Part shown: piece after piece, positions 1 through 12,200 of the stretch
Position numbering within the stretch: position 1 is the first letter of the stretch
Layout: each line of letters starts with the position of its first letter
NCBI GenBank assembly: GCA_905250075.1
Contig: CAJNOP010000046.1
Location: 498,112 to 562,111, forward strand
Length of the DNA: 64,000 bases
Source of the DNA: Rotaria sp. Silwood1
Taxonomy: Eukaryota > Rotifera > Eurotatoria > Philodinida > Philodinidae
Reading direction: 5' to 3'
Program-made: the position numbers and the translations under genes
The notes under the pieces: model-generated
Databases searched by the model: none
What the model was told of the DNA's origin: nothing
Seen by the model: only the letters and a program-made list of their open reading frames with translations

Positions 1-1699
1 TCATATTCTTCTTCCGTTTGGTTTGTCTATATGGAAAGAAGCAGTGAAATATTTCATACACTGTGTAATCAAATGCTTATTATCAGTAAGACATGAATGT
101 ATTTTTTATAAAAAGAATTCAAGACCAATAGAAGATTCCCAAGTACAAATGAAAAGCCTCGAGCTATAAAATTCTTCGTGTTTTTCTTTTTGGAAGCATC
201 GATGCAAAATTTCGGGTCGTTTGATTTTATCAATGCATTATTATGTATAAAAGAATCTTGGCTTTCATATATGCTTTGCCTGGGTTGTTGTAATACGAAA
301 CATCCTGGAAAAAGCAAACAAGCGTATCTTAGCTACTCAAATTGTTCTTTAATTAACTAAGCTAAATATTAACTTCAGTTTAAATAGATAAATAGGTAAT
401 TATTATTTTTATTATTACTAATAATAATTGCAAACGACTTTTATTTCATCATAATTTTCTGTCAATTTTCTCTGTTTCGCCTTTTTTCACGAGAACAAAT
501 GAAAAATAAAGAGCAAAAGTAAACCTGTTTACTATGAACTAAACTCACTCTCTTGACAATTTTATTGATTTAATGCTTATTTTTTGAGTGCTCTCATTTT
601 TGCTTGAACAAGAGCTAATCAATGCGTAAGAAAAATTTAGTTTTTTTTTACGTATTTCTATCTGACTTTTTTCTCAATATTCTTAGTGATTTTTTCATCT
701 ATTCAAATTAGTAATTTGATCGATGGAAGAGATATTTCTTAAACGTAAGTATTCGTTCTTAAAATATCTGAACTATGTGCGTGACAACGATAAACTAAGA
801 ATGTGTCTTCTATTGTCAAGCAGCTTATATATTTTTCTCAGAACGATTGCAAGCATGATAAGAATAATAACCAAAATACGAATATAGTTTTGTTCGCATT
901 TATTTTCACTTCAATAAATATCTAATGGTGTTACACATTGTATGATCAAGAAAAAAAAGTGATAAATTCAAACAAAAAAATGGTATAGATATTGTATTTT
1001 ATACAAAAGAGTAATTCAAATTTCCGCTTTTTATTCAAAGACCATATTTCATAAGTAGCATTTATGAAGATATAATTACTAATCTCCTGATTTTATTTGT
1101 TTGTTGTCTTAAGGCATTTTGTTCAGTCTGTCTTCATTAATGATAGATTGATGTTTGTATTGATACTATTCCATTTCTATGAACTATTTTTATATTTATT
1201 CGATCTAGCAGAAAACTTTATTGAGAAAAATAAGCGCATGAAAGTTTTCATAATCATTTTTTTTTCATATTCATCGATATTTCTTGTTCTATATTGAAAG
1301 TTATTATATTATCGACATTGTTTATAGTAGATTATGAATGTGATCTGTCAAAGAATGTTAAGTCTACAATAAACAATGTATAAGAAAGTCACATAAACAG
1401 AGAAACTTTTTTTTCCAATGTATGCTAATATTACTATACTTCACATTACTCCTGTCGATCAAAGTTCTGTTATGCCATAGAAAGATAGTAACAGAGAGAA
1501 AGAAAAAGAATGTGTCAGAGAAAAAGACAGATTAACAGTTTCTACACTATTAGTGAACCGACATTACATTATGCCCTTTTCTGAGAAAAATTATGGATGT
1601 GTGTAGATACCTTCTCTTAGTTCACAAATAGATAAATGGAATCTATTATCGTATTATATATATGTTTTAGCTTTATCGCTTGAACCATTATTTCATCTA
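1..1699. other. Non-coding stretch upstream of the GPCR gene
   Basis: I see no convincing coding exon, RNA gene or repeat here. The open frames are short, rich in F, I, L and K, and lack splice-supported continuation. The last few hundred bases probably hold the promoter and 5' UTR of the GPCR gene, but no clear TATA box can be assigned. Confidence 0.5.
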
Positions 1700-4600
1700 A
1701 TGTCGCCTCGTTCATCAACATTATTACAATCAATGTCACAAAATCAATCAGATATATTTTCAACTTCAATTATAGTTCAAGAATTAATGTTTAATAGGAC
1801 ACTAACAATGGTATCATCAGATATGAACGATAATCCTCAATTTGATGATATCAATAATAATAGTTCACTTGTTCGCTATAGATTACTTTATCGTAATTAT
1901 CATGGTTTTATATCGAGTGCTGTATGTATATTTGGTTTAACATGTAATTTATTTAATATTATTGTTTTGACTCGTCCATTGATGCGTTCATCAACAAATA
2001 CTATTTTAACATCATTAGCTTTATCAGATTTACTTAAAATGTTATTTGTTTTACCAGCAGCTATTCTTTTTTATTGTTTACCAAAAGATGACGCTAAAAG
2101 TGAACCTGATCCAACATCATATTTTCAAGTTAAATTTTATATGATACAAATGTTATTTACATTAACATTACATTGTATTAGTACATGGTAAGAATAAAAC
2201 AAAATTAAAAAATTTGTTTTTAAAAGATTGATTTCTTAGTTTGAAAATTTACTAATTAAAATCTAGACATATTTGTTCTTCTAAGATTACATGAAAGAAC
2301 ACAACAACAACAACAAGAAGAAGAGATATTTGCATGTGTTCTTATTTTTTGTTTTTGATCGTAGTCATTTGAGCTTATATAACAAGAAAAGGAAACTCTT
2401 TGATATATATATATTTAATCATGCAACTTCATGATGAAAAGCTTTTACATCCAAATTATTGTCGATTCATAATGATACGTTGTCAAACATAAATGCTTGA
2501 AAAAATAAGTCTCTTTGCGGAAAATTAGCAGAAATTCTTTCGTTTACTTTCAAAATAATTTTTAAGCCGTTATGTATAGTTTGTAAACAAGCAAGTTATT
2601 TTTAATATTTGTAATTGTTATGTTTAAATCTAAGACAATAATACATGCAATACTATGCGTGTCAGAAACATACGCATGAAAATATCATTCTTTTTCTCTT
2701 TTACATTTCGAATTAAGATATAAAAGAAATATATCCTTGCAATTTTTCTCATATAATACTCTTACGTATTCATGCAAGAAATATTGACTCGTATGTGAAT
2801 GTCAAAATATTTGTTTGATGATCAGAGTTTTACTAAAGTCTGCATATCAAGAGAAAAAAAGTGTTATTGGGTGCTTTTATTAAAATGATTCTAGAACGAC
2901 ATGCAAGTTTATGCTATCTTATAATCTGGATGCTTTCACATGAAAATGATATCGGTTTCTTCGTAGACTATAATTACTTATGTCACCTTAAAAATTAATT
3001 TCACCTGCAACAAATATACTAGATTGATTGAAAAATTCATTCATTTTTTTTTCGAATTTTTCTAATAGACATTATTATTTATGTACATGTATGTTTGATC
3101 ATTATTAAATGACTATTATTATAAGTAGATGATCGATTAGTGGAAGAAATATGTCTTATACAATGACATATGTTCGAACTGTTTATCAGAAAATCCAAAA
3201 AGACAATATGTTCAGACATTATTGTTACGTTTCTTTTGTATTTTTGTGAGTTCTTGTATGCACACGTGAAATTTTTTTAAAAAGATATTTCTAGTATGTT
3301 TTCGAACATGACAATATCATGAGAGTATATGTAGAAAGTTCTGCGTACCCTGTCGTGCATTCATATGTACGTTATGTGGAAGAGAATTGTACAGGTACAT
3401 CTAGTTGATTGGAAATTAATCGAATGAAATTTTACATAGAATTAATTCTACAATTAATCATTTATCAATTTAAATGTTTTTTTATTTTTTTATAAATAAT
3501 TTTTAATTATCAATAAATATATTTAAACAGAAATAGAATTTGTAATTTTACGTGTAGTATTAGTTATAAATAACTTTACGATATGACTTTAACGAATACT
3601 ATAAACTATAGAGAATAAAAATAATTCTACAAAATTCAAATTTTTTCGTCAGTATAAACATTTTATAACCTATAAAATGAGCAATTTTGAATAGTGATAT
3701 ATTTCTTCGAGATTTTATTCAAAATATGTATAAATTGTGATTCTGAATTATCAATTCATACATCTATAAATACTTAAGATTTTAGAACATTAACTAACGG
3801 AAAAAAGAGTAATTTTGAAGGTCTTTATAAATTTGATTTTCCATAATAGAGCAGATAATAACTAAATAAATTGTTTCTATTTAGGTTAACTGTATATCTT
3901 GCTGCTTTTCGTTATGTATTTCTCAGTTGTAAAAGTTTAACTGTTTATGTATTATCACCAGATCGTGCCTTTATTGGTGTTATTATTGTTGCTATATTAG
4001 CGACTATTCTTTGTATTCCATCTTATGTGCTACAGCATATTGTTGAAGGCTATTTTAATGACACACAATCAACATCCAATAATTCCTTAATACTCGCTTA
4101 TCGTTTTGAAGAAACATCATTTAGTAAATCAATATCATTACGTGATACTGTATTTGTATTACATGGTGTTATATTTAAATTAATTCCATGTATATTTTTA
4201 CTATTATTTAGTTTTTTATTAATACAACAATTACGTAATGCATTAGAAAAATCACAATTATTAGAAAGACATTCAATAATAAAAACAACGAAGTCAAAAA
4301 ATCATCGTGGACGTTTACGTAGTCGAAAACGTGAAAAAGAAAATCGTCGTACAACATTAATGTTAGTTATTGTTTGTGTTTTATTTCTTATTACAGAATT
4401 ACCACAAGGTGCAATATTATTATTAACATTTTTATCAAAAAATAATTCAACAAAATATTTTCAAATCTATCAACATCTCGGTAAAATAGATTCATTTTTT
4501 TTTCTTTCATTCAAATATAAAAAATATTTTTTTCTTTTAGGTGATACGTTTGATATATTAGCTTTAATAAACAATTCAGTTAATTTTATTCTTTATTGTT

Positions 4601-4893
4601 TAATGTCACAAGCATTTCGTGACACATTTAAACAAACATTTTGTTGCTGTCAAAAACTTCAATTTCATCAATCAGCAATAGTATTTTCAAAACTAAAAAT
4701 AAAAAAACGTGGTCAAAAAACTTTAAATCAATCTGTAACATTTGAAATTATTTCAACATATAAAAGTTCTCCAAATGGTCATAAGCATTTAACACCGATT
4801 GTCAAATCTTTATCTGATAATGAAAATAGAAATCTGAAACAAACTTCAAATATCGTACAATTTTTTAATCATACTAAATCAGCTTCATTGTAA
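1700..4893 (+). CDS. Rhodopsin-family peptide GPCR, myosuppressin/FMRFamide (DMSR)-like
   Basis: Seven-transmembrane receptor of 478 aa. Exons are 1700-2187, 3885-4480 and 4541-4893; frame is kept across both junctions (the Trp codon is split at 2187/3885). A long N-terminal tail rich in N and S precedes TM1 (SSAVCIFGLTCNLFNIIVL), TM2 with LALSDLLKMLFVLP, and TM3 ending LTVYLAAFRY, where FRY replaces the usual D/ERY. TM6 reads LFLITELPQGAILLL and TM7 ends LALINNSVNFILYCLMSQAF; both resemble the FLITE-PQG and NS-NFILYC motifs of the invertebrate myosuppressin/DMSR group. The C-tail is Cys-rich (FCCC), possibly palmitoylated. The expected role is sensing an RFamide-like neuropeptide at the neuronal or muscle membrane; the ligand is inference. 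The second intron is 60 bp with no stop and could be read through. The first intron (2188-3884) has no recognisable content. Confidence 0.9.
4481..4540 (+). other. 60-bp stop-free intron in the GPCR gene
   Basis: It begins gtaaaata and ends ttcttttag. Its length is a multiple of three and it has no stop in the reading frame, so a simple ORF scan fuses it into the exon. Removal joins CATCTCG to GTGATACG and gives QHLGDTFDILALIN, which matches the start of TM7 in related receptors. Retention would insert 20 mostly F/K residues between TM6 and TM7. Confidence 0.85.
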
Positions 4894-4934
4894 ATATTGT
4901 TCTTGCTGTTGTTGTTTTTTCTCTTTTATAGTAA

Positions 4935-4940
4935 AATAAA
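4935..4940 (+). terminator. Possible polyadenylation signal of the GPCR gene
   Basis: An AATAAA hexamer lies about 40 bp after the GPCR stop codon and before the next gene's start at 5162. The region is AT-rich, so chance occurrence is possible. Confidence 0.4.
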
Positions 4941-5161
4941 ACTAATTAAAAGTCGCGCCTTAAACATTCTATAATTCATTCAGTTCTATGCGAGTCTATC
5001 TCGGTCTATCTTAACAAATTAAAAGTAAATATTCGATACAAATTAATATTATTCTCTTCTATTCTTATTCTAATATATCGGTACGAAAAATAAACATACA
5101 TACATATATATATATTTATCATTAATCTTTATCTCCCTTCGAACGATCGAATATAACGATT

Positions 5162-8100
5162 ATGTCTACGATACTTAATTCATCAGAAGATAATAATAAT
5201 AATAATAGTAATATTTTAAATCAAAATCAAAATGCATTTGCAACTACAAAATCAAATAATGAACATCATCAACAAATTGATTCAAATGTAACTAAAAAAT
5301 TCTTAACAGAACATCGAGGTAAAATTAGAAAATAATCTTACGAGGAAAATCTTCCAACAGATCAATCCGCTTTTCAATCATGACTGTGTACATCGTGTAA
5401 ATCTAAATGAGTTTTAAATGCTTTGAAAAGAGTTCTGACCCTTAGCTTATTGCTGCCGAGGTATTAGAAGTTTACGGTAGTTTTAAAATGAATGATATAG
5501 TTTACGAAAACTAATTTTTGGATTTTATTTAAATAAGAGCAGCGAATCTATCGTTATGTGCAAGGCGACCGTAACGGATTTAGAGGGCGCCGGAGGTGAT
5601 CACCCCAAGTTGAAAAAAATTTTCAGTTTTTTCCAGTAGAAACGGCTTACAAAATAAGCTGATACCATGTTTTATGATCATGATCACCCCCTAGTTATCA
5701 CTGAACCGCTCCTAGTCTCCACTGAATCGTTCTATATAATAATAATGCTAGATCTGCCATTACCATATAAAAGATGCGCTATTATCAGAACTGTTTCTTA
5801 AGATAGAAACAACAAGATCTGAAACACTCACAATAAATTATTCTCGTCAAGGGCTACCTGTATACTAAGTTTCAAATCGAAATTCGAAAATCAGTTTTCC
5901 TCAAGAGACCACGAACTCTTTTCTGAGTACTTATTGCTTATGTAGTTTTCCATATTCCGTGTAGTCTCAACTCGGAAGTGATTCATTAGTTGAATGACTT
6001 CCCTTGTTAGGTTAATAATTGTATGAATGAAAAACTAATTCATAATTGAGTTTAATCATTGCATGGAGTTATTAACTGGACTCCTATTTTGGACTACAGA
6101 AAGAAAGAACTCACATTCAAATAATTTCTTTTTTGCATCATATGTTATGCAATAACACAGATCTCGATGTTTTTCGAGTCATGATTTTCCACAAATCTTA
6201 TCAGGATACGGTGAAATCTGTATTAATGAAAATCTCTTTACTCTGAATATCAAAATTATTTTTACAATTCTGATTCTCATTTTCATCTCTTTTAAATGTA
6301 TATACACGTACTTTTTTTCTCGCTCTCTTCTTCATCATTTCCGTCTAATACACTGGCACTGCTGTTCTTTATTTGTTATTAATGTGCATATCTGAGAAAA
6401 TAATGACATGACAACACCATCTTACATTCATCAATAATAAGAACTGTGGTAATAGCTCATCAAACTGTAAATTAACTAAAAAATCAAATATTTCACTTGG
6501 TTCTATATCTGATATTTTAAAACGAGAAAAAAAACAATATTTCAATGATTATTGACACCAAAATAATAAATATAGGACTTTATGAAACAAAGCAAAGTCT
6601 TGTGGTCTATTGAGAAGTTTTTGAATTCATAGCTGTTCCAACGAAGAAAAATTAATAAACACAGAGTATGATCTCTCAGTATTTCAAAGCTCATTAACAG
6701 GATTATATTCTAAAAACTTTTTTTCTCATTTCGCAGTAAAACATGTAACATCTCTCAAAAGTGAATATTCATTCATTTAAGAAAGATCTTACTGTATATA
6801 TACACCAATAAAGAACTATAATAATTCCGTAACTAGTTGCAATTTTGAACATTTTTTTTTTCCTTTGCCACTAAAACGCAAAAAAATATATGATTTTTTT
6901 TTAATTACAGACTTGTCATCTTCATCCGGAACATCTTCACTTAGTCAAGCTGTTCATGCTGCTTTAGCTAATGTCATTCAAGATCCATTAATAACAGCTA
7001 CAGGTGATTCATGTGTTACTAATCATCAATCTCATGGAGGTGGTGATTCCACACTAAATAATACAAATCAATGTGAAAATTGTTCGAAACTTCGACAACA
7101 ATTAACTCTTCTTATATATGAAGTACTTAATTTAGAAAATACAATGGAATCAAAAATTTGTGAATATGTTCAACGACGATTAAGTGAAATAGCTATATCA
7201 GAACAATTAACATCATCAAAAATTAATTCATTAATTACAAATGATAATATTAAATCAACAACACAACTAGATTTAACAACAACAACAAATAATGAAAATA
7301 TTGGTAATTTATATATTAATTAAATAGTTCAAATAGAGAAACAATTCGTATTTTGATTATTTTGTATTTTTAGAGTTATCATCAAATAGTTCAACATGTA
7401 ATTATACAATGGCTCAAAATAATAATCATATTATACTCGATAGTAATAATTCAAGTGGACGAACAATTAAAAATCTTGATAATAATCAACAATCAATGAA
7501 TAATACATTAAAATATCGAGCAGAACGAACATTAACATTTGAAAATGTTCTTATTGGTGATTCAACATTAAAATATCTTGATCCAGCTCGATTTGATATC
7601 GAACGAAAAACATATATTAAAACAATGGTAAATTAAAAGCAATATTTTGATTAAAATTGTTCCTTTACAAAACTTTGATTTTTTAATTATAAAGTATAGA
7701 CACAATGTTGAGAGACGAAGTATTCTTAGCAACAGTACTAGACAGAAGAAATCATAGACAAGACTTAATTAGCCGAAATGATTTCCTATCAGGAAATAGT
7801 ACATGACAAAGTCCTATGGGCAAATGCGGGTGAAAGGTCATTCATATCATGACTTTCAAAAGTACTTTTCTCAATTCTAATGTTTTTCAAACAAGCTCAT
7901 CTGATCAAAAACAAAATTTCTGAACCAACGTAGTGAACTACACTCATTCTCCGAAACGCTATTTTTCTAAAACTTATATGAATTTAATGTATTTTGTACT
8001 TTACGGTCTTTCATGGAATGAGTATGGTTTGCTGAAGATAGGTCGTCGATACCTTGGTAACATTTTGTCTTTATTAGCTGAGCTTATTTTCAAAATTCTT

Positions 8101-9119
8101 TTGATAGGATCCAGAAAACTGTTACTCAAACTTGATATTAGGATTTTGACAAGCACTTCTTCTGATAAAGAATTGGTTCAGCGACTGAAATACTTTCTCT
8201 TATGAGTTCTAGCTATTACTATTAAGGAGAAAAGTCAAGCAATATTTCGTTTCTAAACCTTTAACCTATTCTACATTAATAAAACGAATCCAATTTATTA
8301 AGCATATAGTCGGTTGATCTTTTTTTCTAGCGTGGTAAACGAGTAGCACAAGCTCTTGAATTTATTCAAACAACCCGTTTTATTGGTACAAAGAAAATGT
8401 AAGTCTTTCTTCTTCGATTAATTAATCTTACAAATATCTATATATATATATTTGAATATTAAAGTATGTTTCATATTGGTGCAAATGATCTTAATCGTGA
8501 TAAATTAAGTGAACAAGAAGTTAGTGAACAAATCAAAGAATTAATTGTAACAACAAAAACTTTTAGTCCACAATCAGAAGTTTATATTTCACTTATTTTT
8601 CCTCGACAATCAAATGATGAAAGTCGAATAAAAACTGAAAAATTGAATTATTTATTACAAGGTTAATTAAATAAACTTGTTTTATTATTTTTTTAAAATT
8701 AATACATTTATTTTTTAGGGATGGCATCACCTGAATTAAAAGTATTTATTATTTCTCATCCAAATATTTCACATGATATTCGTGGTTGTTTTGAAGATTC
8801 AACACATTTATCTAAAGCAAAAGGTACAATTTTATTCGAAGAAAATATAAAAAAAGCTATGGGTTTAAAAATGTCAACAATATCATCAAATAATAATCAA
8901 CGATTATCATCAATGTGCCTTAATACAAATAAATTTTCAACAACAACAACACGTCTTCCACTTGGATTAAAACTTTCAAATACAAATACAAATTCTAATG
9001 GTTATAATGTCAATAATAATGCTTTAATAAATCCAAATAATATAGTTAATATGAACATGCTTAATGCAAATGCATTATCAGCTTATTTATCATTTTTAGT
9101 CGGTGGTTTCCGATCTTAA
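5162..9119 (+). CDS. SGNH-fold (GDSL-like) hydrolase-domain protein
   Basis: Predicted protein of 489 aa from six exons: 5162-5318, 6911-7303, 7374-7627, 8331-8398, 8465-8661 and 8719-9119. All five junctions keep frame. Residues 1-180 are low-complexity, N/S/T-rich, with a helical Cys-containing stretch (CENCSKLRQQL). An SGNH domain follows: block I with IGDSTLKYLD (putative nucleophile Ser247), block III with FHIGANDLNRD (G-x-N-D, Asn298), and block V with FEDSTHLSKAKG (D-x-x-H, Asp383 and His386). An N-rich tail follows. SGNH enzymes hydrolyse esters, acetyl groups or lipids; the substrate here is unknown. There is no signal peptide, so an intracellular site is likely. Similar domains occur in some LINE ORF1 proteins, but the intron structure argues for a host gene. 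Intron 1 contains a TIR element. The stop codon lies 98 bp from that of the convergent gephyrin gene. Confidence 0.8.
5379..5976. repeat. Copy A of a dispersed terminal-inverted-repeat family
   Basis: In intron 1 of the SGNH gene. The left end (GTGTACATCGTGTAAATC) and the reverse complement of the right end (GAGTTGAGACTACACGG) resemble each other and the ends of copies at about 19.8-20.7 kb and 63.2-63.65 kb. Internal text such as AAGTTTCAAATCGAAATT is shared with both. It has no coding capacity and is probably a non-autonomous DNA element. Limits are approximate. Confidence 0.55.
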
Positions 9120-9217
9120 GAACTATCAAATGATTGTACACAAAAAAAATACAAATAAAAAAATACATTTTTTTTTCTCTCTTTTCTTTTGTTCGTTTAT
9201 TTTCTTTTGAATATAAA

Positions 9218-12200
9218 TTACAATGACAAGAGCAAACAATCAACTTGCTGACCAAGACCATCTTGATTAGTATTAAAAAATGATGGATTAACATCAGTTT
9301 TACTTGGTAAACGTACTAAACCTGTACAACGTCGAGCACTAAGTAAACGTGAACTACATTGATTATCAGGTGAAACAATACGAGCTATTGGAATTGAAGA
9401 TTTTGTTGACCATTCAATGATTACACGTATATATTCTGGTCGTGGATCAAGATATTCGATAGGCTGATTAAGCTAAATAATCGAACAAAAAAAAAACGAA
9501 CGATTGCTTTTGTGAAATTTTTTGTCTTTTTTCTTTTTTGTTTTCATATTAATTAAACTATACCTGAACACGAATTATTGGATGATGTGGTTGTATATAT
9601 CCCATCATACGTTTAAGTGTAGGAACAACAAATAACCAATAAGAAACTAAAGCTGATACGGGATTGCCTGTAAATATCAGAAAATCCAATAGATATGAAA
9701 GTATTCCTATTTTTTTTAACAACCTGGTAAACCAAAGAATAGTTTTCTCTTTCCATCGACTTCACATGTAGCAAACGTAGTTGGTTTACCAGGTTTCATT
9801 TGTAAACGACCAAAATGAATTGTAGCATTAAATTGCTCGATTAATATTGATTTAATAAGATCCTAGAAGATTTTATTTAAAATTTTATTTCTTTTTTTTT
9901 TGTTTTCCATACTTTATCACCCATAGAAACACCACCTGTTGAAATAACAATATCAGCTAATTCAAAAGCTGATTGTAATGTTTGAATAACTGATGTTTCA
10001 CTAAATAATAATAATAAAAGTTATTAACGAAATTCCTCTTGAGTAAATATGTAAAGCACGACGAGCTGCTGTTATTGTAGAAGACCTGATTAATCAATAT
10101 ATACATTTCGGTTTATGAACTCCTACCTACTATTAATAAACATATTAATCGCAATATCTCGCAGTGAGCATGAAAAAACAGTAACGAACAACTGTCATAT
10201 TAATCATGCAGCCGTCTTTGATCTCATACTCATGCCTGTCACGTCTATATAATCCGTTTTTGACGTGTCTATTATGCACGCCTGTGGGGATCCTAATTTC
10301 GACTCCTATGCTTCAACACTCTTTGTAGATCATAGTTAACAAAAATTTATAAATTTCATTATGAAAATAAATACGAACTCATCTTTTGCTGTACCACCAT
10401 CAACAATATATTGTATATTTAAATCTTGTAATGCACTCATAAGCATAATTTTATTACTATCACGAATTTTTCCACTATCAGTTGATGGAGCATCAATTGA
10501 CATTAACTAGAAATTATTAAAATAATCAAGCATTAAATATTAATCTTCTAAACAAACTTCATTGCCAGTTGAAAGAACAACAACATGTGGTTTATCATAA
10601 ACCCGTACCGTTCGTAAACCAACTGTAGCAAGTAGACCTAATTCTGCAGGTCCTAAAGGAACATTCTTTTCTAAGACAAGTTCACCAATATGAACATCAT
10701 CGCCAATGTTTCTATAAAGAATACATACACCGAAGATTTTTTTTTTCTTACAAGTTTAATGAAGATCATTCGAAAAGTTCGGAGACTGATTTTATTTAGA
10801 AACAGCAAGAGTTAGTACTGTATTGTATAAATATGGTTGTCTGTGTATAAGTCATAGTCTTCGATCTATAAACATCATGAACTCTGATCAATTAAGCATT
10901 TGTGTTCGCATCTGGCAATACGTTTTGCACTGATGGAATATTTTTAAGCTTGAGCATCCTTTAGTGATAAAGTTTCTAGTATAGAAATACTAGTTTTCAT
11001 CCAATATTCATGAATTTATGACAGCAGTTTATAGTAATCGACACTCAAATATACACTACAGTTACTATGGCCTATGAATTTTTTAAAAGATAGATAATAA
11101 AATATTGATGATGATCCTTGGTGTGGACGATACGAGTATTAAACTAGTTAGCAGCTTAGTCATTGAAAAGTCTTAAATTGAAATTCAGAAAATAACGGAC
11201 GCTTTCAGCATTTCAAAGAAATGGAAAACTGTATTTTACATGATCAATAACATATGACTAAAATCTGTTCAAGACGAATATCATATTCGATAGCATCTGA
11301 AAAGTTATACAGTGTTCATGTATCAATGCTTACTTATACATCTTTAAAACGACGAGTTCGTTCAAACACAATAGCGGATAATCGAGCATTACCACTATAA
11401 GCTACTACCAGTGGCGTAGCCAGTCTTGGGCAATTGCCCAATAGCTGAAAAGTTATTGCCCAATGACTTTTTGGATACGATATCAATTGCCCAATCTATA
11501 TATATAAAGAAGAATGTCTGTTTGTGTGTTTGTGTGTTTGTTTGTTCTTCATGCATTTGGACACGGTACGAGCAAATGCTATGAAACTTTCCAGAAATGG
11601 TCTTTACACCTAGGAGAAGGTCGACATGTATTTTTTTCCGAAAAAAAACGAATCCTACACATGCTACAGGCGATCTATGAAACCGACCAATAGGGTTGCA
11701 ACATTCGGTACTATAGAACTATAACTGAGTTCCACTTCATGAACACACAGGAAACATGGAACTAGAGGTTTTCGAGGGCGCTGAGTTCGAAACTGGGATA
11801 GATTTCCCTCCAAATCTAATTGGTTGTTTGGAAACCAATAGGAATTCAGCTCTTAAAAAAATAGAGCCAAACACGTATACTTTGAAGGAAATGATGGGGC
11901 ACAGGGTTTTTTGAGGCGATGAGTTCGAATCTGAGGNNNNNNNNNNGAAATGATGGGGCACAGGGTTTTTTGAGGCGATGAGTTCGAATCTGAAGCCCAT
12001 TCGCCTCGAAACCTGAGTGGTTGTTTGGAAACCAATAGGAATTCAGCTCTTAGGAAAACAGACCCAAATTTTCATACTTGGAAGGAAATCATGAGGCGCA
12101 GGGTTTTCGAGGACGGTGAGTTCGAATCTGGGGTCCATTTGGCTCTAAATCTGATTGGTTGGCCGAAAACCAATAGGAATTTAGCTCTTGAGAAAACGGG

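Noticed and set aside
11336..11396. Exon-like frame on the minus strand (GNARLSAIVFERTRRFKD) in the gephyrin intron
   Set aside because: It is not needed: exons 14969-15156 and 10558-10711 join in frame and match gephyrin, and the text matches no part of MoeA.
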